Shown here: in pieces, positions 25,449-33,516 of the stretch
Numbering within the stretch: position 1 is the stretch's first letter
How the letters are laid out: the number at the start of each line of letters is the position of its first letter
Made by a program: the position numbers and the translations under genes
From: Bifidobacterium breve
GTDB lineage: Bacteria; Actinomycetota; Actinomycetes; Nanopelagicales; Nanopelagicaceae
Length of the DNA stretch: 64,000 bases
NCBI GenBank assembly: GCA_945860245.1
Contig: CAMAPO010000003.1
Span: 41,863 to 105,862, forward strand
Direction of reading: 5' to 3'
Notes under the pieces: generated by a model
What the model was told of the DNA's origin: nothing
Database searches by the model: none
Seen by the model: only the letters and a program-made list of their open reading frames with translations

Positions 25449-26429
25449 ATGACAAGCGATACACAGAAAACTAGTGATGCAATGACCAAGAAGAAAGGTC
25501 GAAGCATCCCTGAACTATTCGCTCTTTCAGTTTTTCTCGTTCTGCTGATTGCGTTTTTTAGTTTTGCTTCTGAGTACTTCTTTGATATCGAAAACGCGAT
25601 CAACATCGTAACTACCCTTTCCGTTGCTGGAATCATTGCAGTGCCCGGAACAATGTTACTTATTGCCGGTCAGGTAGATCTTTCTATTGGTTCTGCTGCT
25701 GCATTCCTTGGAACGATGGTCGGCGTCTATGCAATAAAGGATTCGCTCGGAGTTGGTATTGCCTCAGCAGTTGTACTTGGAATTATCGTTGGGCTACTCA
25801 ATGGATTCTTAATTACAAAGCTCCAGGTTAATTCATTGATTACAACACTTGGTACGCTGGCAATTCTGCGCGGACTGTGTTACATCGTCGGTGGCGGCCA
25901 AACGATAATGGTCAATGACTTTACCTTCCTTGGTTTGGATCGACCATTCCTCAACCTTCCAACCTCTGTAATCGTATTTGTATTTATTGCCATCATTGGT
26001 GGATTAGTCATGAAGTACACGACCTTTGGCCGTAGCCTTTATGTAATCGGTGCAAATCCAGCGGCTTCACGACTTGTTGGAGTTCGAAATTCACGCGTAT
26101 TAATGATTTGCTTTGTACTCTCCGGATTAAGCACTGCTGTAGCTGGATTGATTCTGACCTCTCAACTTGGTGCGGCTGCTCCTATGGCAGCGACAGGTCT
26201 TGAACTCTCTGTAATCACCGCAATTGTTCTTGGCGGCGCAAGCCTTAATGGTGGTCGCGGAACAATTTCAGGAACCATCCTTGGTCTAATCATTATTGGT
26301 GTATTAAATAATGGTCTGGTTCTGCTAAACGTTGATACTTTTTGGCAAGATGTAGCCCGCGGTACCTTGTTGATTGTTGCCGTTACTTTCGATCAGATAA
26401 GAGAGCGTTGGAGCATTAAGCACAAGTAG
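25449..26429 (+). CDS. Sugar ABC transporter permease (CUT2)
   Basis: 326 aa, about nine membrane segments beginning at residue 20 (LFALSVFLVLLIAFFSF). Family landmarks are GQVDLSIGSAAAFLGTMVGV, IGANPAASRLVGVRNSRVL (ATPase-contact loop) and GGASLNGGRGTISGTILG. It completes the importer begun at 22884, 18 bases after the ATPase. About the same length as the permease at 14081 with the same motif order, so the two importers are paralogous systems, probably for different sugars. Confidence 0.92.
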   Translation: MTSDTQKTSDAMTKKKGRSIPELFALSVFLVLLIAFFSFASEYFFDIENAINIVTTLSVAGIIAVPGTMLLIAGQVDLSIGSAAAFLGTMVGVYAIKDSLGVGIASAVVLGIIVGLLNGFLITKLQVNSLITTLGTLAILRGLCYIVGGGQTIMVNDFTFLGLDRPFLNLPTSVIVFVFIAIIGGLVMKYTTFGRSLYVIGANPAASRLVGVRNSRVLMICFVLSGLSTAVAGLILTSQLGAAAPMAATGLELSVITAIVLGGASLNGGRGTISGTILGLIIIGVLNNGLVLLNVDTFWQDVARGTLLIVAVTFDQIRERWSIKHK

Positions 26430-26481
26430 TTTCTACGCTTCTGTCTCAACTCTTTAATAGCTTCATGAAAGGGATTTGACC

Positions 26482-26940
26482 ATGGCAGGTATTACCGGAT
26501 TTTTTCACGGGGGAATCACCGTGAAAGATATGGAAACATCCCTCGCGTTTTATCGCGATGGCCTAGGTCTTTCAATGAAGTTCGACCGCATCTTGGATGG
26601 CCCGTATCTAAATGTTGTTCTTAATTTGACGCAAAAAAGAATTAGAGTTGCCTACCTTGATATCCCAGGAGGCGGCTACATTGAATTACTTGAATACCAA
26701 GAGATCGAAAGATTAGATGCCGCATCACGTCCTTGTGACTACGGTGCCGGCCACTTCTGCTTTTATGTCGAAGGAATCGATGAATTGGCAGAGCGCATGT
26801 TCTCAATGGGCTATCGGGCCAGAAGTGAGAGTTGCGTAGATATCACTGCAGGACCTAACGCAGGCGCAAGATCTTTATATCTCAAAGATCCAGATGGCTA
26901 TAGCATTGAGCTCTTTCAGAAAGCGCCAACGCAAAATTAA
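26482..26940 (+). CDS. VOC superfamily (glyoxalase-like) metalloenzyme
   Basis: 152 aa. I choose ATG 26482 (MAGITGFFHGG), with AAAGGG 7 bases upstream; the track begins at an upstream TTG. Two betaalphabetabetabeta modules: FFHGGITVKDMETSLAFYRDGLG and GHFCFYVEGIDELAE, with probable metal ligands His (FFHG), Glu (IELLEY), His (GHFCF) and Glu (SIELFQK). The family includes epimerases, glyoxalases and dioxygenases. It follows the importer by 52 bases and is convergent with the Gfo/Idh gene with 12 bases between. A relative lies at 49995, also in a sugar operon. Confidence 0.82.
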   Translation: MAGITGFFHGGITVKDMETSLAFYRDGLGLSMKFDRILDGPYLNVVLNLTQKRIRVAYLDIPGGGYIELLEYQEIERLDAASRPCDYGAGHFCFYVEGIDELAERMFSMGYRARSESCVDITAGPNAGARSLYLKDPDGYSIELFQKAPTQN

Positions 26941-26952
26941 CTATATTAAGAG

Positions 26953-28005
26953 TTAAATTCTCTTCTCTAGCTTTCCAGAAGCTGCGCTGCGGTAAGCAAT
27001 ATCGAGGGCTTCCACGGTGCGTGCACCGAGTTCGCCAGGAGATTGATTAACAAAGGCTTCACCTCGTCCAGCTGACATTAAAGAGTCAATTGGCCCGATG
27101 CAGTTGTAGAACCCGGCATCATCGGCAAGATTTAAGCGAGTTTCTTTACCATTCTTATGGTGCCAAACCGCTGCACGCTCTAAGTCGACAAGAATTTGTC
27201 CCTCTGATCCAATTGCGCGAACCTCAACTGCGTGCACCTTCTTATGGGCTGCTGCGTGAGAGGAACCCCCGGAGATAACGCCAATCGCGCCATTGTCATA
27301 TCGCATAGAAATCGCGTCATGCAGCTCTACAGGAGCGTTCATTGGAGCCGACATCAGGGCAAAACCCTCTTTTGCGCGCGCTCCAGTGAGCCACAGAGCC
27401 GCGCCTAGGGCATGCGATAGCTGTGCTTGAGCATAACCTCCGCCAGAGAGCTTGGAATCTGTCCAAGTTCTCTGCTCAGGAAGAGCTTCAGGGGCCGCCT
27501 CAGGATAGGCACCGGTATTTGATAACAGTTCTCGAGTCATTGAAGACATATGCAAGGTCATATGTTCGAGTTCGCCGATTCCTTCTTCATCCATAAGCTT
27601 CTTGGCCCCGGTCATTACTTCCTGGTAATTCCAACCGAAAGAAATAATTAAATGCTTTCCAACTCTGTTGGCTGTCTCAACTAAATCCCAGGCATGTTTT
27701 GGATCAATTGTTACCGGCTTTTCACACATCACGTGCGCGCCAGCTTCTAGCGCTGCCTTCGCATGTTCGTGGTGAAATCCAGTCGGACTTCCAACAACGA
27801 CAACATCAACCCCAGCTGCGATTACATCTTTGTAATCCTCAGATGCGATCTTAAAATCATACTTTTCTTTTATCTTAGTAAGCAGTTCTACGCCTTTACG
27901 GGCGACTGCGACGAATTCGACATCCTTATGCGCTGCCAGATTCGGCAAGTGAGATGCCACAGTCCAACTACCTGCTCCAATGATGCCAACACGAATTTTG
28001 CTCAC
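26953..28005 (-). CDS. Gfo/Idh/MocA family oxidoreductase
   Basis: 350 aa. N-terminal Rossmann domain with VGIIGAGSWTVASHLPNL (residues 5-22), the GSPTGFHHEHAKAALEAGAHVMCEKPVT stretch carrying the conserved EKP lysine at about residue 96, and a C-terminal alpha/beta substrate domain. Members oxidise or reduce sugars, inositols or sugar acids with NAD(P). The minus-strand promoter at 28043 is close to consensus. It is divergent from the rhamnose mutarotase gene, sharing a 130-base control region. Substrate unknown. Confidence 0.88.
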   Translation of the reverse strand: MSKIRVGIIGAGSWTVASHLPNLAAHKDVEFVAVARKGVELLTKIKEKYDFKIASEDYKDVIAAGVDVVVVGSPTGFHHEHAKAALEAGAHVMCEKPVTIDPKHAWDLVETANRVGKHLIISFGWNYQEVMTGAKKLMDEEGIGELEHMTLHMSSMTRELLSNTGAYPEAAPEALPEQRTWTDSKLSGGGYAQAQLSHALGAALWLTGARAKEGFALMSAPMNAPVELHDAISMRYDNGAIGVISGGSSHAAAHKKVHAVEVRAIGSEGQILVDLERAAVWHHKNGKETRLNLADDAGFYNCIGPIDSLMSAGRGEAFVNQSPGELGARTVEALDIAYRSAASGKLEKRI

Positions 28006-28042
28006 GAAATACCCCGCTCCTTAGTCTGCTTCTAACTCACCA

Positions 28043-28071
28043 AAGATATGTTCATTTTTTAATTAAGTCAA
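28043..28071 (-). promoter_or_regulatory. Promoter of the Gfo/Idh/MocA gene
   Basis: Minus strand TTGACT-N17-TATCTT, 38 bases before the ATG at 28005. Confidence 0.65.
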
Positions 28072-28080
28072 GGTTTTTCA

Positions 28081-28108
28081 TTGACCCAATTTTAAAAACG
28101 CCTACACT
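28081..28108 (+). promoter_or_regulatory. Promoter of the second mutarotase gene
   Basis: TTGACC-N16-TACACT, 27 bases before the ATG at 28136, with AGGAGG between. It is back to back with the promoter at 28043. Confidence 0.65.
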
Positions 28109-28135
28109 TAAGGATCTCAACCTAGGAGGCAAAAT

Positions 28136-28450
28136 ATGCAGAGAATGTGCTTTACCTTCGAAATTTTTGAAGGACAAGAGGCAGAATACAAGAAGCGTCA
28201 TGATGAAATTTGGCCAGAATTGGTAGCCGCTATCAAAGATGCTGGCTTCACAAACTACAGCTTGTTCCGCCGCGGAACACAGATTGTCGGATACTTTGAA
28301 GTCGAACCTGATGCTGCGACTGCCTTTGCAAAATTAGGAAAGGCTGAATCAAATGCTCGTTGGGCGAAGTGGTTCGAAGAAGTAATTGTGAATCTAACTG
28401 ACAACAAGGGCAATTTGATGGAAATGACAGAAGTCTGGCACTTGGATTAA
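28136..28450 (+). CDS. L-rhamnose mutarotase family protein (second copy)
   Basis: 104 aa with the RhaM pattern: CFTFEIFEGQEAEYKKRHDEIWPELV (His and Trp of the active site at residues about 22-27), TNYSLFRRGTQIVGYFEVE and the C-terminal MTEVWHLD. AGGAGGCAAAAT precedes ATG. It is closer to the family consensus (EIWPEL) than the copy at 17842. Monocistronic by position, ending in a long hairpin. With the SDRs and the fuconolactonase-like and dehydratase genes nearby it fits a 6-deoxyhexose route. Confidence 0.88.
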   Translation: MQRMCFTFEIFEGQEAEYKKRHDEIWPELVAAIKDAGFTNYSLFRRGTQIVGYFEVEPDAATAFAKLGKAESNARWAKWFEEVIVNLTDNKGNLMEMTEVWHLD

Positions 28451-28457
28451 CCAATGT

Positions 28458-28503
28458 TTTGAGCCGAGATGGCTACATAGTTATGCCGCCATCTTGGCTC
28501 AAA
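28458..28503. terminator. Bidirectional stem-loop between convergent genes
   Basis: TTTGAGCC-G-AGATGGC pairs with GCCATCT-T-GGCTCAAA, a 16-bp stem with one G-T wobble and a 14-base loop. It lies just after the mutarotase stop and inside the last codons of the convergent SDR. There is no long T-run, so factor-independent termination is uncertain. Confidence 0.45.
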
Positions 28504-29207
28504 CTTTGTCCGGTAATGTATTTTCCTTCGTCAGAAATCAAGAAATAGACAAAAGCTGCAGTTTCTTCAGGCTTAGAAGTTCGATGCAAAGGAACTGTAT
28601 CTAATCGTTTGCTAGAAATACTTTCTACAGTTATATCTCTTAGCTCCGCCAAGCGTTTCAATACATGTTCTTGCATTGGCGTATCAACGATTCCTGGAAG
28701 TATTGCATTGACATTAATTCCACGTGGAGCAAGAGCGTAAGCCCATGACCGTGTCATCGCTAACATTGCAGTTTTGGACGAGGCATAGATAGCCGTCTCT
28801 TGAGTTGCAGTTAGTCGAGCAGAGACCGATGAAATATTTACAATTGATCCATTGTCGACCATGGTTCTTCCAAGATGGCTCATTAAATACCACGGTGCTT
28901 CAACATTAACCGCATAAATATCACGGATATCTTGGGTTGTGAAATCTGTAATTTTCTTGAGTCGAATTAATCCAGCAGCATTTACGAGTGTGTGAGCACC
29001 TCTTCCCGCCTCTACTACCTTTGCACGACCTTCATCATTTGAAAGATCCGCCACTACATGCTCAATTCCTACAACATTCTTCAAACCATCTGGGTTAATG
29101 TCGACGCCGATTACTCGCATACCTTCATCTCTTAAACGTTCTGCGGTTGCGCGACCGATACCACCAGATGCTCCTGTAACTACGGCGATTTTTCCTTTGA
29201 CTGACAT
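28473..29207 (-). CDS. SDR family oxidoreductase (2-keto-3-deoxy-acid dehydrogenase-like)
   Basis: 244 aa from ATG 29207 (MSVKGKIAVV), which has AGGAGG 5 bases upstream; the track start at 29231 has none. Motifs: TGASGGIG at about residues 11-18, NAAG (LVNAAGLIR) near 80 and YASSKTAMLAM near 146, C-terminus SQDGGITM. Length and sequence style resemble SDRs that oxidise 2-keto-3-deoxy-L-fuconate/rhamnonate or dihydrodiols. The last 31 bases overlap a stem-loop. Neighbouring mutarotase, lactonase-like and dehydratase genes support the keto-deoxy-acid idea, which remains inference. Confidence 0.85.
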   Translation of the reverse strand: MSVKGKIAVVTGASGGIGRATAERLRDEGMRVIGVDINPDGLKNVVGIEHVVADLSNDEGRAKVVEAGRGAHTLVNAAGLIRLKKITDFTTQDIRDIYAVNVEAPWYLMSHLGRTMVDNGSIVNISSVSARLTATQETAIYASSKTAMLAMTRSWAYALAPRGINVNAILPGIVDTPMQEHVLKRLAELRDITVESISSKRLDTVPLHRTSKPEETAAFVYFLISDEGKYITGQSLSQDGGITM

Positions 29208-29338
29208 TTTTCCTCCTAAGAGATTATTCAATTTTACTGCTGGTTAGAATTTACGAAAGAGTTAGATTATTTTGCTGCAAACTTTTAAATTGTTCCAGAC
29301 CTCTAATATGTTTTCTAAAAACTTTCAAGCCTTGAGTA

Positions 29339-29367
29339 TTGCCTATTGCTTAGATTCTGCCTAGTAT
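29339..29367 (+). promoter_or_regulatory. Promoter of the SDR at 29417
   Basis: TTGCCT-N17-TAGTAT, 49 bases before ATG. The remainder of the 209-base divergent gap is AT-rich and shows no further clear element. Confidence 0.5.
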
Positions 29368-29416
29368 TTAGGCTTACCAATTACCGGAGTAAACTGAAGC
29401 GGGGGATTTGATCATT

Positions 29417-30181
29417 ATGCAATGGAGAAACGATGCGGGACTTGCTGGAAAATCAGTAGTTGTTACAGGAGCAGCCGGCGGCATCGGAAGCGCGGTTGCT
29501 CGCGGATTTGCTGAGGCTGGATCCAAGGTGCTTCTCGTAGATATTCCAAGCTCTCCTCTTGCCGATGTTCTCAAAACCTTGACCGGAACCGGCCACCAAA
29601 TTTTGCCCTGCGATCTTTCAGATCTCAAAAGCCATGTAAATATTTTTGAAAAAGCAGCGGAGGCGGCAGAAGTTGTTGCCTTGGCTCATTGCGCTGCCGT
29701 TCTTTGTCGTCGCTCAACGGTAGATGATGTCACCGAAGAAGACTGGGATCTCCAGATCGATGTAAATATGAAAGCTACCTTCTTTTTAAATCGCACAGCA
29801 CATGCTCACTTTAAAAAGAATGGAACTAAAGGTTCAATCGTTAACTTCTCATCACAGGGTTGGTGGACCGGCGGATTTGGCGGCTCAGTTGTCTATGCCG
29901 GAAGTAAAGGTGGCGTCGTCACGATGACCAAAGGCTTAGCTCGTTCATTTGCACCTGATGGAGTTCGAGTCAATGCTGTATCTCCCGGTGGAGTAGACAC
30001 TTCGATGATGACTGGAAATCAAAGCGCAGAACAACTTGCATCATTTGTAACCATGATTCCGATGGGCAGACTCGCAGCCCCAGAAGAGATGGTTGGTCCG
30101 GTTATTTTCCTCGCATCACAGGCTTCAAGTTATGTCACTGGAACAGTTGCAAATGTCTCCGGTGGGCAGTTGATGTACTGA
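29417..30181 (+). CDS. SDR family oxidoreductase
   Basis: 254 aa from ATG 29417 (MQWRNDAG), with CGGGGGA about 11 bases upstream; the track TTG at 29408 lies too close to that site. Motifs: TGAAGGIGSAV near residue 18, VYAGSKGGVV with the catalytic Tyr/Lys near 160, C-terminal VTGTVANVSGGQLMY. As in the SDR at 1480, the NNAG loop is lost (ALAHCAA) and the Ser strand is followed by a W-rich insert (SSQGWWTGGFGG), so the two look paralogous. Convergent with the DMT transporter with 9 bases between. Substrate unknown. Confidence 0.85.
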   Translation: MQWRNDAGLAGKSVVVTGAAGGIGSAVARGFAEAGSKVLLVDIPSSPLADVLKTLTGTGHQILPCDLSDLKSHVNIFEKAAEAAEVVALAHCAAVLCRRSTVDDVTEEDWDLQIDVNMKATFFLNRTAHAHFKKNGTKGSIVNFSSQGWWTGGFGGSVVYAGSKGGVVTMTKGLARSFAPDGVRVNAVSPGGVDTSMMTGNQSAEQLASFVTMIPMGRLAAPEEMVGPVIFLASQASSYVTGTVANVSGGQLMY

Positions 30182-30190
30182 TCAATTACA

Positions 30191-31021
30191 TCAGAGGGAA
30201 AGGCTTAGCGCTGCAATTCCCAGTACGGTAAGTATTGAGCTGATGATTATCGCCTTTTCAGGGCGCTTTTTGTAGGCAACAGTTTCAATGACAATTACGG
30301 TAATAGGAATTGCTGCCATAAAAGTCTGCACAACCAATGGGCTGCCCTTTTGAATCGCCTCAATTGTTGTCATGTGACCAATCGCCATAAACATTGATCT
30401 GCGAAATAACTCATAGAAGTCGCGAAACTTTAATCCAATGGGTGGAAAGATGATGATGAAGGCCAGACCAGAGAGAATCTGTCTGACCACAAAGGTCTCC
30501 GGCATCCCAACGCCTTCCTGGGCCAATAGCTTGGCGAGTACTGCCACAGCTCCATTTCCCAAGGCAGCGACCAAGATAAATGCATATGTCTTTACCGAGT
30601 TCAAGCCTGAGATTGAATTTCGCAGTGGATACAAAGTTATGCCCATCAAGAAGGTGACGAGCAGTATTTGAGCAAATGTAATTGAAGTGCCCAGAAAAAT
30701 TGGTGAGAGCAGTAGAACGACGATGGGTGCCATTGCAGGTGCCACAGAACTCACGGATGCAGTGCTCTTGGAAATCATTGAAAAGATTACGTAGGCAAGG
30801 ATTCCACTTGCAACCGCCGAAATAATGTGCAAATACGGAACTGAACCTGTGGTGAGTTTCCACGATGGCCCGGTACCGATAAATGGAATAGCAAAGACGG
30901 CGTTAAGGAGAAAAAGTGGCCCTATTGCTCTAAAGATTGAGATTCGAAGCGTCACACCTTTAGTAAAGAAAGTTCCGAAGGCAAATGAGAGCGTGCCTGC
31001 AATGGCAAAAAGGTAAAACAC
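30191..31021 (-). CDS. EamA/DMT family membrane transporter
   Basis: 276 aa from GTG 31021 (VFYLFAIAGTLSF), preceded by GGAGG; the track start at 31039 includes the ribosome site itself. About ten hydrophobic segments in two repeated halves, as in drug/metabolite transporters of the EamA type, which usually export or exchange small metabolites across the inner membrane. The second half opens with YAFILVAALGNGAVAVLAKLL. It is divergent from the P450 gene, with a 23-base inverted repeat in the shared region. Substrate unknown; co-regulation with the P450 is suggested by position. Confidence 0.78.
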   Translation of the reverse strand: MFYLFAIAGTLSFAFGTFFTKGVTLRISIFRAIGPLFLLNAVFAIPFIGTGPSWKLTTGSVPYLHIISAVASGILAYVIFSMISKSTASVSSVAPAMAPIVVLLLSPIFLGTSITFAQILLVTFLMGITLYPLRNSISGLNSVKTYAFILVAALGNGAVAVLAKLLAQEGVGMPETFVVRQILSGLAFIIIFPPIGLKFRDFYELFRRSMFMAIGHMTTIEAIQKGSPLVVQTFMAAIPITVIVIETVAYKKRPEKAIIISSILTVLGIAALSLSL

Positions 31022-31046
31022 GTTGCACACCACCTCCAATTAATTC

Positions 31047-31069
31047 CTGGAAATTTCATAAATTTCCAG
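31047..31069. promoter_or_regulatory. Operator-like inverted repeat CTGGAAATTT-CAT-AAATTTCCAG
   Basis: Perfect 10+10 inverted repeat with a 3-base centre in the 126-base region between the divergent EamA and P450 genes. The outer half-site CTGGAAA matches the repeats at 14037 and 45109. Confidence 0.6.
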
Positions 31070-31147
31070 CGAGAGAGACAACTTCTTTGCAATTCCTAGT
31101 TATGCTTACACTACACCTGATTGCATACTTTTAGAGTTGGAGTGAAA

Positions 31148-32389
31148 GTGAGCCTTGCAGAAAACGGTATAGATAAGTTTCTGGTTGGCGATTACTTCCA
31201 TAATCCGTATCCGGTCTATCGTGAGTTACTAGAGCAATCTCCAATTTTTTGGAGCGAAATTGCACGCGCCTGGATTGTTTCACCTTTTGATGAAGTCGAA
31301 AAAGGTCTTAACGATGATAATAATTACAATGCGAGCGAACGCATGACTAAAGCTTCATCTCACTTAACTAAAGAGCAGTTAGATACTTTGCCCCACATTA
31401 TTGTCAACTTAAGTAATTGGATAGTCTTTCAGGATCCACCATCACATACTCGTCTGCGCAGACTCATCAGTAAATCTTTCACGCCACGCAGCATCACTGC
31501 CTTCGAGCCTAAAATTGAGAAGATCGTCAGCGATTTACTCGATAAAGCCTTATCTAAAGAGGTTTTCAATCTCGTTGACGACTTCGCATTTCAGCTGCCA
31601 TCAATAGTTATTTGCGAACTCCTGGGCATTCCTTTGGAAATGCAGTGGGATTTAAAGCGTTGGTCTGATGGTGTGGCCGGATTTACTGCATCAGCACGAA
31701 TTACTACAGAGCAAGCCCAGCGCGCTGAAGATGTTGCGCGCGAGGCAGAGGATTATTTGATGCGCCTCTTTGGAGAACTTCGTGCAAAGCCAAATGATGG
31801 CCTGTTAAGTAAAATTCTTAATGCACCAAAAGACGAGAACGATGATGGTTTGACCGATAAAGAGATAGTTGGTCTTATTATTCAATTATTCTTTGCAGGA
31901 TTTGAGACTACCGAAGGACTTATTGGCAATATGGTTCTGGCCTTGATTGAAAATAAGGAGCAGGAGTTACTGCTCCGAGCAAATTATGATTTGATCCCTG
32001 CTGCAGTCGAAGAGACGTTGCGATATGACTCATCGATATTAAAGCAGAGTCGTGTGGCATCAATTGATCTTAAAATTCTTGGCCAAGAGATTGCAAAGGG
32101 TGATTACATTCACTTCATGATTGGTGCAGCCAATCGCGATCCAAAAAAGTATAAGAACCCTGACGTATTCGACATTGCTCGCCCTGATGGCGGAAACATT
32201 AGTTTCGGGCACGGAATTCACTTCTGCATAGGCGCACCGCTGGCCAGGCTTGAAGCGAAGATAGCTTTACGCCAATTACTGGAGCGGCTACCTTCATTTG
32301 TGCTACAAGAACCTTTGCCTGAGTTCCCTGAGTTATTGTCAGTACGTAAACCACTACATTTGTGGTTAACGGGTGCTAAGGGTAATTAA
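31148..32389 (+). CDS. Cytochrome P450
   Basis: 413 aa from GTG 31148, with GGAG 6 bases upstream; the track start at 31121 lacks a site. A soluble bacterial class I P450 (no membrane anchor) needing a ferredoxin/reductase encoded elsewhere. Motifs in order: DPPSHTRLRRLISKSFTPR (C-helix region), I-helix FFAGFETTEGL with the AGxxT oxygen-activation motif, ExxR in EETLRYD, and the heme ligand loop FGHGIHFCIGAPLARLE with the axial Cys. Monooxygenation of a hydrophobic small molecule is expected. Ends in a very strong terminator. Divergent from a DMT transporter, which might move substrate or product. Confidence 0.95.
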   Translation: MSLAENGIDKFLVGDYFHNPYPVYRELLEQSPIFWSEIARAWIVSPFDEVEKGLNDDNNYNASERMTKASSHLTKEQLDTLPHIIVNLSNWIVFQDPPSHTRLRRLISKSFTPRSITAFEPKIEKIVSDLLDKALSKEVFNLVDDFAFQLPSIVICELLGIPLEMQWDLKRWSDGVAGFTASARITTEQAQRAEDVAREAEDYLMRLFGELRAKPNDGLLSKILNAPKDENDDGLTDKEIVGLIIQLFFAGFETTEGLIGNMVLALIENKEQELLLRANYDLIPAAVEETLRYDSSILKQSRVASIDLKILGQEIAKGDYIHFMIGAANRDPKKYKNPDVFDIARPDGGNISFGHGIHFCIGAPLARLEAKIALRQLLERLPSFVLQEPLPEFPELLSVRKPLHLWLTGAKGN

Positions 32390-32412
32390 CAATTAAAAAA
32401 GTAGTTAGAAAT

Positions 32413-32450
32413 AAAACTAGGGGGAGCAAATTTGCTCCCCCTAGTTTTTT
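32413..32450. terminator. Strong intrinsic terminator between convergent genes
   Basis: Perfect palindrome AAAACTAGGGGGAGCAAA/TTTGCTCCCCCTAGTTTT followed by two more T, 24 bases after the P450 stop. T- and A-tracts on both sides make it bidirectional, serving also the amidohydrolase gene from the other side. Confidence 0.95.
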
Positions 32451-32473
32451 CACTTTGGGTTTTTTCACTTTGG
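32445..32473. repeat. 14-base tandem direct repeat
   Basis: TTTTTTCACTTTGG occurs at 32445-32458 and again at 32460-32473, one base apart, directly after the terminator stem. Probably a small slippage duplication. Confidence 0.6.
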
Positions 32474-32504
32474 AAACTTATTTGAAGTCTCCGTGAGTTA
32501 AACC

Positions 32505-33392
32505 TTAAAACTTATAAAGTTTAGATGCGTTCTTGTTGAGGATCTTCTCTTGCTCAGAAACAGAGAGCTTTTCAATGTATTCACGGTAGTAACGCATGAT
32601 TGGGTCATAAGAGCTATAAAGGCGATCGACTGGCCAGTTGGAGCCAATGACACAACGATCTGGGCCAAAAGCATCCAAGCAGGCATCAATCCAGCGCTTT
32701 AGAGACTCTTTTGTGAAGAATGGATCGGTCATTGCAACGCCAGAGATCTTCATCGTGACGTTACCTGCCTTAGCCAAGCCTTCAATAGCGCTCTTCCAAT
32801 TTTGGAAGTAAGTATCGGTGCGCTCACGTGGGAATCCAATATGTTCCAAAACAATTGGAAGATCTGGATGACGCTCAGCGAGCTTGCGCGCCTCAGGCAT
32901 GTTCATCCACTCGCAATCTAAGTCAAAGACCATTTGATGTTTAGTCATCCACTTAAGTGATTCTTCGTAATTTGGATTTATCTCTTTTGCAGCAAGCATC
33001 GGCTCCGCATTAAAGTCACGTACTCCCACGAATAATTTGGATTTTGCGTGATCTTCTAGTTGGGAAATTGCGCCAGCTGCTCCAAGATTGCTGTCAGCAA
33101 CAATTCTAATTGGAATTGGAGATGTCTCATTCATCTTAGTGAGCCAGACAGTTTCTGTTACTGGATTTGGTGAACCAATTGCAGCCTGTACGTGGACAAC
33201 TCCGTCAACGCCGGCAAATCTTGACTCGGCACGGAAATCTTGAACCACATAGGCCTGAGATTTGATCGCGTTAATATTTCCGATGATTGGGTGGTGGAAA
33301 TCAGGTGCTAGCCAGACCCATTTAAGTTCAGGATGTGAGAAGTCAAAGAAATGAACGTGCGTATCAATTATTGAGATTTGATTGTTCGACAT
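32505..33392 (-). CDS. Amidohydrolase family 2 protein (L-fuconolactonase-like)
   Basis: 295 aa from ATG 33392 (MSNNQISIIDT), AAAGG 9 bases upstream. TIM-barrel hydrolase of the family that includes L-fucono-1,5-lactonase and 4-sulfomuconolactonase. Features: IIDTHVHFFDFSHPELKWVW (HxH metal site), VQAAIG, LEHIGFP, SNWPVD (Asp) and the characteristic C-terminus ILNKNASKLYKF. It would open a sugar lactone. Divergent from an enolase-superfamily dehydratase, the next step in non-phosphorylative fucose or rhamnose oxidation; this pairing supports the function but the sugar is not proven. Confidence 0.82.
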   Translation of the reverse strand: MSNNQISIIDTHVHFFDFSHPELKWVWLAPDFHHPIIGNINAIKSQAYVVQDFRAESRFAGVDGVVHVQAAIGSPNPVTETVWLTKMNETSPIPIRIVADSNLGAAGAISQLEDHAKSKLFVGVRDFNAEPMLAAKEINPNYEESLKWMTKHQMVFDLDCEWMNMPEARKLAERHPDLPIVLEHIGFPRERTDTYFQNWKSAIEGLAKAGNVTMKISGVAMTDPFFTKESLKRWIDACLDAFGPDRCVIGSNWPVDRLYSSYDPIMRYYREYIEKLSVSEQEKILNKNASKLYKF

Positions 33393-33415
33393 TTTGCGTA
33401 CCTTTCGCAACTAGT

Positions 33416-33435
33416 AATGTAAGTCTTATTACATT
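33416..33435. promoter_or_regulatory. Inverted repeat AATGTAA-N6-TTACATT overlapping a -10 box
   Basis: 7+7 perfect inverted repeat with a 6-base centre in the divergent region. Its middle contains the minus-strand -10 box TAATAA of the amidohydrolase promoter, so a protein bound here should block that promoter. Confidence 0.55.
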
Positions 33436-33454
33436 TTCAAATTAAATAAGGCAA
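33426..33454 (-). promoter_or_regulatory. Promoter of the lactonase-like gene
   Basis: Minus strand TTGCCT-N17-TAATAA, overlapping the inverted repeat at 33416-33435. Confidence 0.6.
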
Positions 33455-33458
33455 GTCC

Positions 33459-33487
33459 TTGTCTCACCTCTGTAACGGCTCTATATT
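33459..33487 (+). promoter_or_regulatory. Promoter of the enolase-superfamily dehydratase
   Basis: TTGTCT-N17-TATATT; transcription would start near 33494, downstream of the track ATG at 33490, which supports the GTG start at 33517. Confidence 0.65.
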
Positions 33488-33516
33488 AGATGCAATTACT
33501 CCAAAGGAGAAGACCC

